Assembly (NCBI GenBank): GCA_022497155.1 | Contig: MU385750.1 | Span: forward strand, 62,001 to 126,000 | Length of the DNA: 64,000 nucleotides | Direction of reading: 5' to 3' | Source: Whalleya microplaca | Taxonomy: Eukaryota > Ascomycota > Sordariomycetes > Xylariales > Xylariaceae | In this document: positions 35,384 through 48,047 of the stretch, piece by piece | Position numbering within the stretch: the stretch's first letter is position 1 | How the letters are laid out: each line of letters starts with the position of its first letter | Notes under the pieces: model-generated | The model's input: the letters and a program-made list of their open reading frames with translations, nothing else | What the model was told of the DNA's origin: nothing | The model's database searches: none | Made by a program: the position numbers and the translations under genes

Positions 35384-37196
35384 ATGCGGCGGTCTCCGGC
35401 TTTGGTGCTAGCAGGCATCATAGCCCAGAACGGGATTGTTACAGCTGCTTCAACACTCCGCGGTGTTGGTCCTGAATGTATGCCATGCCCTCTCTGCCTC
35501 ATCCCATTCATGATGCCCCACCGCTGAAGGCGAAGATGGACGAAATCTCGATTTCAATCATGGCTCTTACGTAGATAGATAGGGATACTAACCAATTGGC
35601 CCGTCTATAGTTGTCAAATTCTACGAAATCAAGGACAAGTTTGCCTGCATCGGCCACCCCCATATCACCATCTCCCCGTCCCAAGTCAACGACAACTCGT
35701 GCGACTGTCCCGACGGCACCGACGAGCCCGGCACTGCGGCTTGTGCCCTGCTCGACTACCTATCTCCCTCGCAACCCCTGCCGGCCTCCCTCTCTGGTAC
35801 GACAAACACTACCAATGCCCTGCCCGGCTTCTGGTGCGAGAACAAGGGCCACATCGGTTCATACGTCCCCTTCATGTACGTGAACGATGGCGTGTGCGAT
35901 TACGATCTGTGCTGCGATGGCAGCGAGGAGTACGGCAACGTAGGAGGGGTGAAATGCCCGAACAAGTGTGCCGAGATAGGCAAGGAATGGCGCCGTGTCG
36001 AGCAGGAACGCAAGGATAATCTCGAACGTGCTAACAAGAAGCGCCGGACCATGGCCAAGGAGTCTAGGGAGCTCCGCCGCCGGGTCGAGGCCAAGATCGA
36101 CACCCTCAATGGCGAGATCAAGGAGCTCGAGGCCAAGCGGGACGAGCTGAAGGTGAAGCTCGACGAGGTCGAGCGTCAGGAGCGCTTCAAGGTCGTCAAG
36201 AGCGAGGGCCCGGGCAAGGTAGGCGTGCTGGCGGGCTTGGCCAAGGCACGGGTCAACGAGCTGAGGGGCGTCTTGAGCAAGGTGATGGGCGAGCGCAACC
36301 ATCTGCAGGAGAAGGTGGCCGAGCTGGAAGGCATCCTGGCCGCCTTCAAGGAGGAATACAACCCGAACTTCAACGACGAGGGCGTCAAGAAGGCCGTCCG
36401 GGGGTGGGAAGACTACACCGCGAAGAAGGCCGGCGAGTCCCAGGAGCAGACGAGCGAGGCCGAGATCCTCGAGGTCACCAAGGAGGACAGCGAGACCTCG
36501 GGCATCAACTGGAAGGAGTTCGAGGAGGACGAGGCCACCGACACCGACATCCTGTACAGCTTCGAGGCCTACCTGCCGGGCCCGCTGCGCGACTTCCTGC
36601 ACGCCAAGCTCAACGCCCTGCGCGTGTGGCTGATCGAGAACGGCATGCTGGCGGACTCGGGCGCCAAGGGCGAGTCGCGGCTGGTCAAGGCGGCGCGGGA
36701 GGCGCACGACGCGGCGGCCAACGAGCTGGGCGGCAAGCAGCGGGCGCTGGACGAGCAGCGGCGCGACCTGGAGAAGGACTACGGCGCGGACGACATCTTC
36801 CGGTACCTGGCGGGCAAGTGCATCTCGACGGAGGCGGGCGAGTACGAGTACGAGCTGTGCTGGATGGAGCGGACGAGCCAGAAGAGCAAGAAGGGCGGCG
36901 GCAGCACGGGAATGGGCCGCTTCGAGCGCATCGACTGGGACGAGGCCGACGAGGAGGAGCGCCACGACGGCAAGGGGCTGGGCCGCGGCCCGCGCATGGT
37001 GCTGCGGTACGAGAACGGCCAGGGCTGCTGGAACGGCCCCAACCGCAAGACCGACGTCTGGCTCGCCTGCGCCGAGACCGAGGAGCTCTGGCGCATCAGC
37101 GAGCTCGAGAAGTGCGTCTACAAGATGGAGGTCGGTACGCCGGCCGTGTGCGAGGAGGCGGTCGAGCCGGGGCAGCATGTGAAGGATGAGTTGTGA
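35384..37196 (+). CDS. GTB1: Glucosidase II beta subunit (PRKCSH-like), ER lectin subunit
   Basis: Exons 35384-35477 and 35611-37196 join to 559 residues across a 133-bp intron. The N-terminus is a signal peptide (Met-Arg-Arg start, then a hydrophobic stretch to Ala-Ala-Ser at about 23). Two cysteine-rich, LDLa-like repeats follow: CDCPDGTDEPGTAAC (about residues 63-77) and VCDYDLCCDGSEEY (about 125-138), with Asp/Glu calcium ligands. A long charged coiled coil covers about 145-230. The C-terminal MRH (mannose 6-phosphate receptor homology) domain runs from about 431 (GKCISTEAGEYEYELC) to 548 with its paired cysteines. The protein ends in KDEL, an ER-retrieval signal. The subunit recruits the alpha subunit and binds mannose on N-glycans so that glucosidase II can trim the two inner glucoses during glycoprotein folding. 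The second exon is very GC-rich, which creates long open frames on the opposite strand. Confidence 0.95.
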
Positions 37197-37517
37197 TGGG
37201 AGGTGATCAATTGGGGAGGGGGCTACCTGTTTACAATGTAACATGGTGTTGAAAATTACCCAGGGGGAGTAGAGATCGGGTTTCTTTGATGAGAATTTGG
37301 TAGTTAGAGGATTTACATATGAACAATATAGGAAGACATCAATGCAATGTTATATGTAATGTTATATGAACATTGCCATCCAATCGAATCTGGTATATTT
37401 TGTGCTCTGGTCTTATGGTTATACAAGTTTGACATGTGAGCTCTCAAGATCTCGAGAGTTAATGCTGCTCATACCAGTCATCTTAAGATGCATATATGTA
37501 TGCATTGTCTCGCTTCA
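37197..37517. other. Shared 3' intergenic region, GTB1 and RTF2
   Basis: About 320 bp between convergent stop codons. It should hold both 3' UTRs and is AT-rich with no ORF of note. Confidence 0.6.
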
Positions 37518-38414
37518 TCACCTCACTGCCTCGCTTCTCTTGTACCCATCCACCATCTTCCTCCGCTTGTTCCTCTCCTCCTGCTCCGCTAGCACCTTCG
37601 CGGTAAGAGACGCAGTCATCGAATTGTTTATCCGACTGGAGATACCGTTCCTGTCCTTATCCTTCTTCTTCTTCTTCTCTGTCCTACCCACATCATCCTT
37701 CTCTTTCGACGCCTCTCCTCCCCCCTTCGTATTCATCTCATTGCTGTCCTTCTCCCCGGCAGCGCCCTCAGCCTTCCGCTTCTTCCTGCCCCCCGACACC
37801 TTCTCCTTCTTCAGACTATGGCTCAGCCCCAGCGCCCTCAGCTCCTCGACCCGCCTCGCCAGCCTCTCGACCTCGGCCTCGTCCGTCGGCAGGATGGGCA
37901 CGACGTCGCGCGGGGCGAACGCCCCGCTGCACTCCGGGCACTGCGTCTCGGCCTCGGGCATCTCGCGCATGGCGGCCTCCGCGAACACGTGGCCGCAGGG
38001 CACGAGGTACACGCTCTTGGTCGCGGCGCCCAGCTCCTTCAGGCTGACGGGGCACGAGCGGAACGCGCGCCCCTTCTCGTCGCGGCGCAGCGCGAAGCGC
38101 AGCTTCACGACGTCGCGGAGGGACTTGATCCCCGTGCTGCGGAAGGCGGCCTCCTGCGCCTCGGCGGTGGGGCTGGGGTCGGTGGTGGAGGAGGGCACGA
38201 GGCTCTGCAGGACGGCCTCGTAGTTGTACAGGCGCCCGCGGCTGTCGGAGACGGTGTTCGTCGGGTCGAGGAGCTGGGAGGAGAGCGGGCAGGTCTCCCA
38301 GGCGTGTGAGAGCGATTCCAGGGCCGTGGTTTTCAGCTCGGAGGTGTTGGGGGCGCGGGCGGCTTCTTTGACGAGCTCGCGCCGCTTCGGGATCGAGCCG
38401 CCGTCGTTGCCCAT
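37518..38414 (-). CDS. RTF2: Rtf2-family replication termination factor
   Basis: An intronless 298-residue ORF. The start is the ATG at 38414 giving MGNDGGSIPKRRELV, the characteristic Rtf2 N-terminus; an in-frame GTG at 38483 is not used. The family signature is clear: HAWETCPLSSQLLDP with LYNYEAVLQSL around residues 40-70, then the C2HC2-type RING-like region FRSCPVSLKELG, YLVPCGHVFAE and CPECSGAF (about 120-180). The C-terminal third is Lys/Arg/Glu-rich and probably disordered, ending in an RKMVDGYKRSEAVR tail. Rtf2 acts at stalled replication forks and site-specific replication barriers in fission yeast, where it has also been tied to mRNA splicing, so a nuclear location is expected. The gene is divergent from TOR and convergent with GTB1. 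Confidence 0.93.
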   Translation of the reverse strand: MGNDGGSIPKRRELVKEAARAPNTSELKTTALESLSHAWETCPLSSQLLDPTNTVSDSRGRLYNYEAVLQSLVPSSTTDPSPTAEAQEAAFRSTGIKSLRDVVKLRFALRRDEKGRAFRSCPVSLKELGAATKSVYLVPCGHVFAEAAMREMPEAETQCPECSGAFAPRDVVPILPTDEAEVERLARRVEELRALGLSHSLKKEKVSGGRKKRKAEGAAGEKDSNEMNTKGGGEASKEKDDVGRTEKKKKKDKDRNGISSRINNSMTASLTAKVLAEQEERNKRRKMVDGYKRSEAVR

Positions 38415-39675
38415 GGTGGCAGATGTGGGATTGAGTTGGGGGGGTTGAAGATTGGGGTTTGCTGGAATCGAAATGGAGAGCACCGGTATTTGTTGTGGTT
38501 ATGGGGAGAGGAAAATAGAGTGATAAGGACTTTGAGATTGAAATGTTGTGTCGTTCTAGGTTGGCTGGGTTGTTGTAAGTGGGATGAGATGGGATGAGAT
38601 AGAAGGTAAGAATTGAATGCGCCACTGATTGATACAGTTATCTGATTAAGCTTGAAGTCCTTACATGTACATGTACTGTAGGGCCACTGGGGCTAAGATC
38701 CATTGTAGTTTGTGGGTACCATGCAGAGAATACCTTCAAGTACAACTGTCTTACGCTTGTACTCACCAATGTAAGTCCAATTATATTGATTTTATAGTTT
38801 TCATGAGACTTCTACATAGATCTGTATTTCTCAGTATAGTGGAGTGATAAATGTGTATTATATCAATATAGGCATGAAGTATGTATGTATACAAGTAGCC
38901 TTGATGGTGCTGTCGACTGAGTATCCCAGAGTGGCTGAATTAGGTACATCTGCCAAAATGTACTTGCGATACCTCTTATTAGTAGGCTGAACATTGATGG
39001 AAGGGACAGTGGCGGATGCATGTGTTAGGTTACCTATTGTTACATGTAGTGAAAGCATTGTACTGTAAATTGATAAGATAAAGCTGCCTACTGCACAGTA
39101 GATTCACTCTCACACGGTGTCACTCCCGAATACCTAGGTAAACTTAGAATGTCATCTGGTCTGCTCAGCCACCAGATACGGTACGTGACACTGTGAGCCC
39201 ATTGTGACTTCCTTCCAAGGTATGTACCTATGTACCTACCTAGGCAGCTAGGCTAGATAGGCATGGTACGTACCTGCCTTAGTAGAGATAGTTCAATATT
39301 GTATGGAGTCGGGGACTTGGTTAATTGTTGACCGCGTCCTGCTTGCTTCATATTCACCTCTGTCGCCTGCTACTTACAACAGCTCCCGGCCTCCGCTTGT
39401 CCCTCGCACAAATGACTTGTTTGAGGCGTACCGAACGACAAGCAACATCCTGACCGCCTCTACCACCGGGCGTTGTCTATCTGACATATACCAGCTTTTT
39501 TCTTCCCCCCCCCCCTCAGTGCGCCATTGCCTCGATCCCGTTCGTGACCTCCGTGTGTCGCAACCACTTCCATACAACACCCTTCATGTGTCTGTAGCCG
39601 GCTCCTGAAGCTGTCACCAACGCAGCTGAGGGTGACAACGAGATATAACAAAACTACGTACCGTCGTTGCCCACC
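38415..39675. promoter_or_regulatory. Divergent promoter region between RTF2 and TOR
   Basis: About 1.26 kb between two divergent start codons. It contains several TAGGTA/TACCTA-type short motifs near 39120-39270, a pyrimidine/poly-C run around 39495-39520, and an ATG-started open frame of 101 codons at 39303-39608 that ends 67 bp before the TOR ATG. I cannot place transcription starts. The location between divergent genes is the only evidence of regulatory role. Confidence 0.45.
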
Positions 39676-42600
39676 ATGGCGCAACAATACCAGCTGGCCC
39701 TCGAGGCCCTGGACTCTATTACCAGAGACCTGAAGTCGAGGTATGCAATCGCGACCCCGCGGCTTCAATCTTCAATCCTCAACGCCTCAAATATATACCT
39801 ACCTTCCTTCCTTTCCTGTCTTTCCCTTCTCTTCGGACCTTCTCTTCTGATCTTCTTCGTCTGATATTCTCTTCCGACCTTCTCTGCTAACCTTCCCCAT
39901 CTCCAAACAGGGCTGGCGATGAAATACGGAAGCGAGCAGCAGCCGAGCTGAGGGATCTGGTAACTGTCTGTTACAGAGGTGCGCATCCAACATCAGTTCC
40001 ATATCTAATGTGACCTGACTACACCTGCGGCTCACACTATTACTCTATATCTGCAGATTTCCAATCCGACCAGTTCAATCAGTTCTACAATGCCGTAAAC
40101 GCCAAAATGACCAGCTTGATGCTTCACGGCAACGACTCGTCCGAACGCCTGGGCGGCGTCTACGCCCTCGACGCCCTCGTCGATTTCGAAGGCGTCGACG
40201 TCACCGCCAAGTACACTCGGTTCACCGCAAACCTCAAAACCATCCTGAGAGGTAAGGACATTGTGCCTATGCAGCCAGCAGCCATAGCTCTCGGGAAGCT
40301 TTGCCGACCGGGCGGGTCGATGATATCTGAGCTCGTCGAGTCCGAAGTTAAGACCGCGCTCGAGTGGCTTCAGACCGACAGGGTCGAAGAGAAGCGATAT
40401 AGTGCTGTGCTGATCCTTCGCGAACTGGCCCGGTCTGCGCCCACCTTGATGTACCCTTATGTAGGGCTCATCTTCGACCTGATCTGGTTTGGCCTTCGGG
40501 ACCCTCGCCAGCTCATCCGCGCCACGTCAGGGGAGACCGTCAGCGCCTGTTTCCGCATCATTCGCGAGCGAGACCAGGAGATGAAGCAGGCTTGGATGAC
40601 CAAGATGTACACCGAGATGATCCTCGGCCTGAAGATCAGTACCGTTGAATACATTCATGCGTCGCTGCTGGTGCTGAAGGAGCTCCTGGAGCAGGGCGGC
40701 ATGTACATGCAGGATCATTATCAGGAGGCCTGCGAGATCGTATTCCGCCATAAGGACCACCGCGACGTGACGATTCGCAAGACCGTGGTCCTGCTGATTC
40801 CCGACCTGGCCAATTACTCCCCCGCCGATTTCGCGCACACCTATCTTCATAGATTCATGGTCTACCTTTCGGGCATGCTCAAGAAGGACAAGGAGCGAAA
40901 CGACGCCTTTCTGGCCATTGGAAATATCGCCAACTCGGTCAAGAGCGCCATCGCGCCCTACCTAGATGGCGTACTTATCTACGTCCGCGAGGGGCTCAGC
41001 ATCCAGTCCCGGAAACGGGGTTCTGTTGATCCCGTCTTCGACTGCATCAGTAGGTTGGCTGTTGCCGTTGGTCAGACCCTCAGCAAGTATATGGAGGCGC
41101 TGCTAGACCCCATCTTCGCCTGCGACCTCACCCCGAAGCTCACGCAGGCATTGGTTGATATGGCATTCTACATACCCCCCGTCAAGGCCACCATCCAGGA
41201 GAGACTGTTGAACATGCTGAGCACGGTCCTGTGTGGAGAGCCGTTCAAGCCCCTGGGCGCTCCCACGCCAAATACCCTCTCTGCGGTACCTATCATTCCA
41301 AAGGACGCCAAAGACCCGCAGGCTTACGAGCATCGGAAGGCCGAGGTTAAGCTGGCTCTAAACACATTAGGGAGCTTCGACTTCTCAGGTAAATAACGGA
41401 ACCCACCCCCCCTTTTTTTTGTCGTCTTCTTTTCAGTTGAGAATATCACATTATGAAGATTATGTTTAAGCTAACATTGAGCAAGGTCACATCCTGAATG
41501 AATTCGTCCGCGACGTCGCCATCAAGTACGTTGAAGATGATGATCCTGAGATCCGTGAGGCAGCCGCTTTGACCTGCTGCCAACTCTACGTACGAGACCC
41601 GATTGTGAACCAGACAAGTTATCACGCCCTACAGGTGGTGGGCGACGTGATTGAGAAATTACTAACTGTAGGCGTTTCTGATCCGGAACCGAACATACGG
41701 CGGACGGTTCTCGCGGCTCTTGATGAGCGCTTCGATCCCCACCTCGCCAAGGCCGAGAATATTCGCACGCTCTTCTTCGCGCTCAACGATGAGATATTCG
41801 GAATCAGGGAAGTAGCAATGTCGATCATCGGACGCCTGGCACGGTATAACCCAGCCTACGTGATTCCATCACTACGGAAGACACTAATACAGATGCTTAC
41901 TGAACTTGAGTTCTCCGATGTTGCACGCAACAAGGAGGAGAGCGCGAAGCTACTAAGCCACCTAGTACAGAACGCCCAGGGACTGATCAAGCCCTACGTC
42001 GAACCCATGATCTCCGTTCTTCTCCCCAAGGCAAATGACCCGAACCATGCCGTTGCGGCTACTATCCTCAAGGCGATTGGTGAACTTGCGACAGTTGGCG
42101 GAGAAGACATGCTCCCCTATAAGGACAGACTCATGCCCATCATCATAGACGCGTTGAAAGATCAGGCTTCCGTGGTGAAGCGAGAAGCGGCCCTACATAC
42201 TCTGGGCCAGCTTGCGAGCAATTCGGGCTACGTCATCGACCCCTATCTCGAATACCCCCAGCTCCTTGAACTCCTCCAGAACATCATTCGTGCTGAACCC
42301 CAGCGCGGGCCCCTCCGACAGGAGACGATTAAGTTGATGGGAATATTGGGTGCACTAGATCCATACAGACATCAGGTACAGAACTCCCACGACGAGTACT
42401 CTTGGCACCAGGGTTACGGCTCGGGACACCCTGTCAAGCCGACTGGGAGCTCTCAGATCGACTCGGACAAGTCCAAAGTTGAGCCGTACTACTCGAGTGA
42501 CAAGAGTCTCGTCAAGACCCCCGGTTTCAATGCTGTCAAGCTGCTACAGAAGAGAAAGGAAAAGAAGAAACTTGAGGAGCAGACTAAATGCATGCAATGC

Positions 42601-45600
42601 GCAAAATGTGAACACTGTACTGACGAGATTGCTAAACAGCAAGTCGAGGAGCGCACGCCCGACGCCAAACGGCGCGTCGAGAACAACCGAACGACCGATA
42701 TATCGCTAATGATGACAGGCCTCACCCCCTCTAACAAAGAGTACTACCCGACTGTCGTGATTAATGCCCTCCTAAACATTCTGAAGGATCCCTCTCTAAT
42801 CCAGCACCACGCCGGCGTTATTGAGGCTATTATGAATATCTTCCGCACGTTAGGACTCGAGTGTGTCTCGTTCTTGGACCGTATCATCCCGGCGTTCTTA
42901 CTAGTCATCAAGAATTCGCCAGCCAACCGCCTGGAGTCATACTTCAACCAGCTGGCTACGCTGGTCAATATTGTACGACAACACATCAGAACGTACCTAC
43001 CGGAGATTGTAGAAGTGCTCCATGACCATTGGGATATGGCACCATCGCTGCAGTCGACAATACTGTCGTTGGTCGAAGCCATCTCGAGATCCCTGGAAGG
43101 GGAGTTCAAGATCTACCTGGCGAGCCTGTTGCCCATGATGCTCGGCATCTTGGACAAGGACGCGACGACTAAGAGGGTCCCCTCTGAGAAGGTGCTGCAT
43201 GCCTTCCTGGTCTTTGGCTCTAGTGCTGAAGAGTATATGCACCTCATCATCCCCGTCATCGTTCGGACGTTTGAGAAGCAAGGCCAGCCGACGTTCCTAA
43301 GAAAGTCGGCCATCGAGACCATCGGCAAGATCTCCCGCCAGGTCAACCTCAATGACTTCGCCGCCAAGATCATCCACCCGCTCGCTAGGGTCCTTGCTAG
43401 TGGAGAGTCATCCTTGCGAGTGGCGGCGCTTGACACTTTGTGCGCTCTTATTCACCAGCTTGGTAAGGACTACTTGCACTTCATGGGCACTGTAAGCAAG
43501 GTATTGCAGACCCACCAGATCCAGCATCAGAACTACGACCTCCTGGTAAGCAAGCTCCAGAAGGGAGAGGTCCTGCCGCAAGATTTGAGTTCCGAGACGC
43601 GGTTTATCGATCAACCCGATGAGCCGTCTTTCGCTGAGCTTGGCAGCAAGAAACTCGAGATGAATGCGATACATCTGAAGGCCGCCTGGGATACGAAAGG
43701 CAAGTCGACAAAAGAGGATTGGCAGGAGTGGCTGCGACGCTTCAGCACTACCCTTCTGACGGAGTCTCCCAACCATGCGCTACGCGCCTGCGCCATCTTA
43801 GCTAGTGTCTATCTTCCTCTTGCTCGAGAGTTGTTTAACTCGGCCTTCGTCTCCTGCTGGAGCGAACTTTACGAGCAGTTCCAAGACGAGCTTATTCAGA
43901 ATATAGAGAATGCCATCCGATCCGAGAATGTCCCTCCGGACTTGCTTGGTCTTCTTCTCAACCTGGCCGAATTCATGGAGCACGATGACAAGGCCTTGCC
44001 TATCGACATCAGGGTCCTTGGCAGGGAGGCGGCCCGTTGTCATGCATACGCAAAGGCTCTCCACTACAAAGAGCTCGAGTTTCTGCAAGATCAAAGCGGG
44101 CCGGCGGTCGAAGCCCTTATTGTTATAAACAACCAGCTCCAGCAGTACGATGCGGCCATCGGCATATTGCGCAAGGCACAACTCTACAAAGATGGAATCC
44201 AGCTCAGAGAAACATGGTTTGAGAAGTTGGAACGCTGGGAGGAGGCCCTAACGTTCTATAACCGGAGGGAGTCGGAATACCCCAAAGAACACCCTATACC
44301 GATCGATATCGTCATGGGTAAGATGCGCTGCTTGCATGCTCTTGGCGAGTGGGATGCCCTTGCTAGTATAGCCGGTGGTACATGGGCAAACTCAGCACCG
44401 GAAGTCCAGAGACGTATTGCTCCTCTAGCGACCGCCGCTGCTTGGGGTTTGGGCAAGTGGGACTCTATGGACAACTACTTGCAATCGATGAAGCGAAATT
44501 CTCCGGACCGGTCTTTCTTTGGAGCGATATTGGCGCTCCATCGTAACCAATTCCGAGAAGCTGCCGCCTGTATCCAGTCGACACGGGAAGGCCTCGACAC
44601 CGAGCTTAGTGCGCTGGTGAGCGAGTCGTATAACCGTGCATACCAGGTCGTAGTCCGTGTGCAGATGCTCGCGGAACTCGAGGAACTCATCGTCTACAAG
44701 CAGGCTGACGAAAAGAAGAAGTCTACCATGCGTCGCACATGGGAGACTCGTCTCAAGGGCTGCCAGAGAAACGTCGAAGTTTGGCAACGCATGCTCCGCC
44801 TTCGTGGTCTTGTCATCACGCCCGCTGAGAATATGCACATGTGGATCAAATTTGCCAACTTGTGCCGGAAATCCGGAAGGATGGGTCTGGCAGAGAAATC
44901 TCTTAAGCAGCTCATCGGCACTGAGAGTCCTCTCGAGACGATCATACCCTATTGGTCCCAGAACGGACAGGCGCAGCAGGCTGCTCTGACTAGAATACCA
45001 CCGCAGGTTGTCTATGCCGTTCTCAAATTCTACTGGGAGTATGGTCAGCAACCAAACTTGCGGCAGACGTCCCATTCCGAGAAGACACTATTTTGTTTGC
45101 GGAAGTTCACTGCCGATTCTGCCCAGAGTCTGGAGATGGCCAGGGCTTCGCTGCACAATGCACCCAACGGCGTAGACCCAATGAACGACTATGGCTTCCA
45201 GAACTCCATGGACGGAGGCGCCCCTAGCTCCAGAACCCAGAAAGTCATCCTCGATCAAACAGTGCTTCTTGCGAAATGCTTCCTCAGACAGGGAGAATGG
45301 CAGGTCGCCTTGAACAAGAATGGCTGGCAACACCACAATGTCGAGGACATTCTAACCTCCTATTCAAAGGCCACTCAATACAATCCGAAATGGTATAAGG
45401 CCTGGCATGCGTGGGCTTTGGCGAACTTTGAAATCGTGCAGGCTATAACGTCTCCGGCCGATAGGAGCGCCCCGAGGACAGACCCGTCGATTGTGGTGAA
45501 TTACGTCGTGCCTGCGGTTCAAGGCTTCTTCAAGTCCATCGCTCTATCGTCTGGAAGTTCCCTTCAGGACACGTTGCGTCTCCTTACGTTGTGGTTCGCT

Positions 45601-47733
45601 CATGGTGGCAGTAGTGAAGTCAACACGGCAGTCACTCAAGGCTTCGGAACTGTTAGCGTTGATACCTGGCTTGAGGTCATTCCTCAGCTTATAGCACGTA
45701 TCAACCAGCCTAACACGCGAGTGCGACAGTCCATCCACAACCTTCTGGCTGATGTAGGGCGTAACCACCCTCAGGCCTTGGTCTACCCGCTCACTGTCGC
45801 GATGAAATCGGCCCAGAGCACTAGAAGATCGAAATCGGCGGCACTGATCATGGACAGCATGCGTGCTCACAGTGCCAAGCTTGTCGAGCAAGCCGACATT
45901 GTCAGTCACGAGCTCATTCGCGTCGCAGTGCTCTGGCATGAGCAGTGGCACGAGGGTCTCGAGGAGGCTTCTCGACTCTACTTCGGAGACCATAATATCG
46001 AGGGCATGTTCGCCACTCTCGAACCATTGCATGATCAGCTCGAGCGCGGACCCGAGACACTGCGCGAGATTAGCTTTGCGCAAACTTTCGGTCGGGATCT
46101 CACAGAAGCACGGGAATGGTGTCGCCAATACCAAACTACTCACGACGTCAGTGACCTGAACCAGGCATGGGACCTGTACTATAACGTGTTCCGACGGATA
46201 GGAAGACAGCTTCCGCAGGTGACCTCACTTGAGCTGGCGTACTGCTCTCCGAAGTTACTAGCTGCGAAAGATTTGGATCTCGCTGTACCCGGCACATACC
46301 GCAGCGGTGCACCTATTGTGCGCATTCTTTCGTTCGAGACGACCTTTAGTGTGATCAACTCCAAGCAAAGGCCTAGGAAGTTGAACACGAACGGAAGCGA
46401 TGGTATCTCGTATGCGTTCCTGTTGAAGGGCCACGAGGATATCCGACAGGATGAGCGTGTCATGCAATTGTTCGGCCTGTGTAACACCCTCCTCGCGAAC
46501 GACTCCGAATGCTACAAGCGTCATCTTGGCATCCAACGATATCCAGCCATCCCTCTTAGCCAGAATTCGGGTCTGCTTGGCTGGGTCCCTAACAGTGATA
46601 CCTTGCACGTTCTCATTCGCGAGTACCGCGAGAGCCGCAAGATCCTTCTCAACATTGAACACCGCATCATGCTGCAGATGGCTCCGGACTACGATAATCT
46701 TACGCTCATGCAGAAGGTTGAGGTCTTTGGCTATGCTCTCGACAACACGACAGGACAGGATCTCTACCGTGTACTATGGCTGAAGAGCAAGAGTTCTGAG
46801 GCCTGGCTCGAGAGGCGTACCAACTACACGCGCAGCCTGGGCGTCATGAGCATGGTAGGATACATTCTGGGCTTGGGCGATAGACATCCGAGCAACCTGA
46901 TGCTCGACCGCATCACCGGCAAGATCATCCACATTGATTTCGGCGACTGCTTCGAAGTCGCCATGAAGAGAGACAAATACCCGGAGCGTGTGCCTTTCCG
47001 CTTGACGAGAATGTTGACGTACGCCATGGAGGTTAGCAACATCGAGGGGAGCTTCCGCATCACGTGCGAGCATGTCATGCGTGTGCTCAGGGAGAACAAG
47101 GAGAGCGTGATGGCGGTGCTCGAAGCCGTAAGTTTTTGCCATCTACATTTATCCTTGAAATTCAGATAGTTCATTGCTAACATGAGTTGATTGATACAGT
47201 TTATCCACGATCCCCTGCTGACCTGGCGTCTCACTAATGCTGCGTCGCCAGTCGGCCCCAACTTCCGCTCGGAGCGCGAGGCGGCGCTCGGCGCAGACGC
47301 GCAGCGGGCCGGCGGTCGCCGCCCTTCGATCCTTGAGGCCGAACACCCGCCCTCCGAATACCTGGCTGCGCAGCAGGCCATGGGCGACCCGACGCACCCC
47401 ATTGTTCCCCCCGGAGCCGGCGGCGTTATCGCCCCTCCCCTTCCTAGAGCGAGGGCACGGACCAATTCGAGCGCAGCGGCGATCGCCGCGGGCATGATGG
47501 GCTTGGGCCTAGGCGGGCAGGCGGAAGGCGTAGGCGTGGGCGCGGAGGCGGCGGAGATGCAGAACGCGCGCGCGGTCGAGGTGCTCGACCGCGTCAACCA
47601 GAAACTCACGGGCCGGGACTTCAAGCCCGCCGAGGAGCTCGAGGTCGTGTCTCAGGTTAACAAACTGATCATCGAAGCCACGAAGCTCGAGAATCTGTGT
47701 CAGCATTACATAGGATGGTGCTCCTTCTGGTGA
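39676..47733 (+). CDS. TOR: TOR serine/threonine kinase (PIKK family)
   Basis: Exons 39676-39740, 39911-39978, 40057-41388, 41486-47127 and 47200-47733 join to 2546 residues; introns are 170, 78, 97 and 72 bp. The start ACCATGG is a strong context. The N-terminal two thirds are HEAT repeats, then a FAT domain. The FRB domain (about 1965-2060) includes EEASRLYFG with Ser1984 and [11 protein letters not shown], so the rapamycin-FKBP12 site looks intact. In the kinase domain GDRHPSN is at 2286-2292 and IDFGD follows with Asp2306. The C-terminus, [15 protein letters not shown], is a typical FATC. TOR couples nutrients to growth within TORC1 and TORC2. A 264-bp segment, 42376-42639, is in frame and stop-free but has intron-like ends; if spliced out, the protein is 2458 residues, nearer the usual fungal size. 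A single TOR gene is usual in filamentous fungi. Confidence 0.96.
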
Positions 47734-48002
47734 AGAGGATACTGGTGGCCTCTGAAAGAAAGGGGGAGTGGAATATGCGTACAGGATGAGCGGGTGAGAG
47801 GGGCGATGCCATGGTTGTGGTCGGTTGGTATGCATTGCGGATAGAGGATTGCGGTTCACATTGCAACATTTGCTTGTCCCGTCACTGAGAAGTAGGGAAG
47901 GGAGGATAGGAACGGGCTCTCGAGCTCTGATTGAGGGGGGGATCTTTGCTTTTAATGGGCTTTACACTTTGCTATTTCAGGAGAGCCGGCGTTGATATCG
48001 GA

Positions 48003-48047
48003 ACAGACAGACAGACAAACAGACAGACAAACAGACAGACAGACAGG
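48003..48047. repeat. Tetranucleotide microsatellite (ACAG/ACAA)n
   Basis: About eleven units of ACAG interspersed with ACAA, a compound tandem repeat in the TOR 3' flank. Confidence 0.9.

Noticed and set aside
36404..37189. 261-codon + frame overlapping glucosidase II beta in another phase
   Set aside because: Gly/Arg/Ala-rich frame-shifted reading of the same GC-rich DNA.
35859..37244. 461-codon open frame on the minus strand opposite the glucosidase II beta gene
   Set aside because: Its Leu/Ala/Arg-rich composition is the reverse reading of a GC-rich, Glu/Lys-rich coiled coil; the + strand gene is certain.
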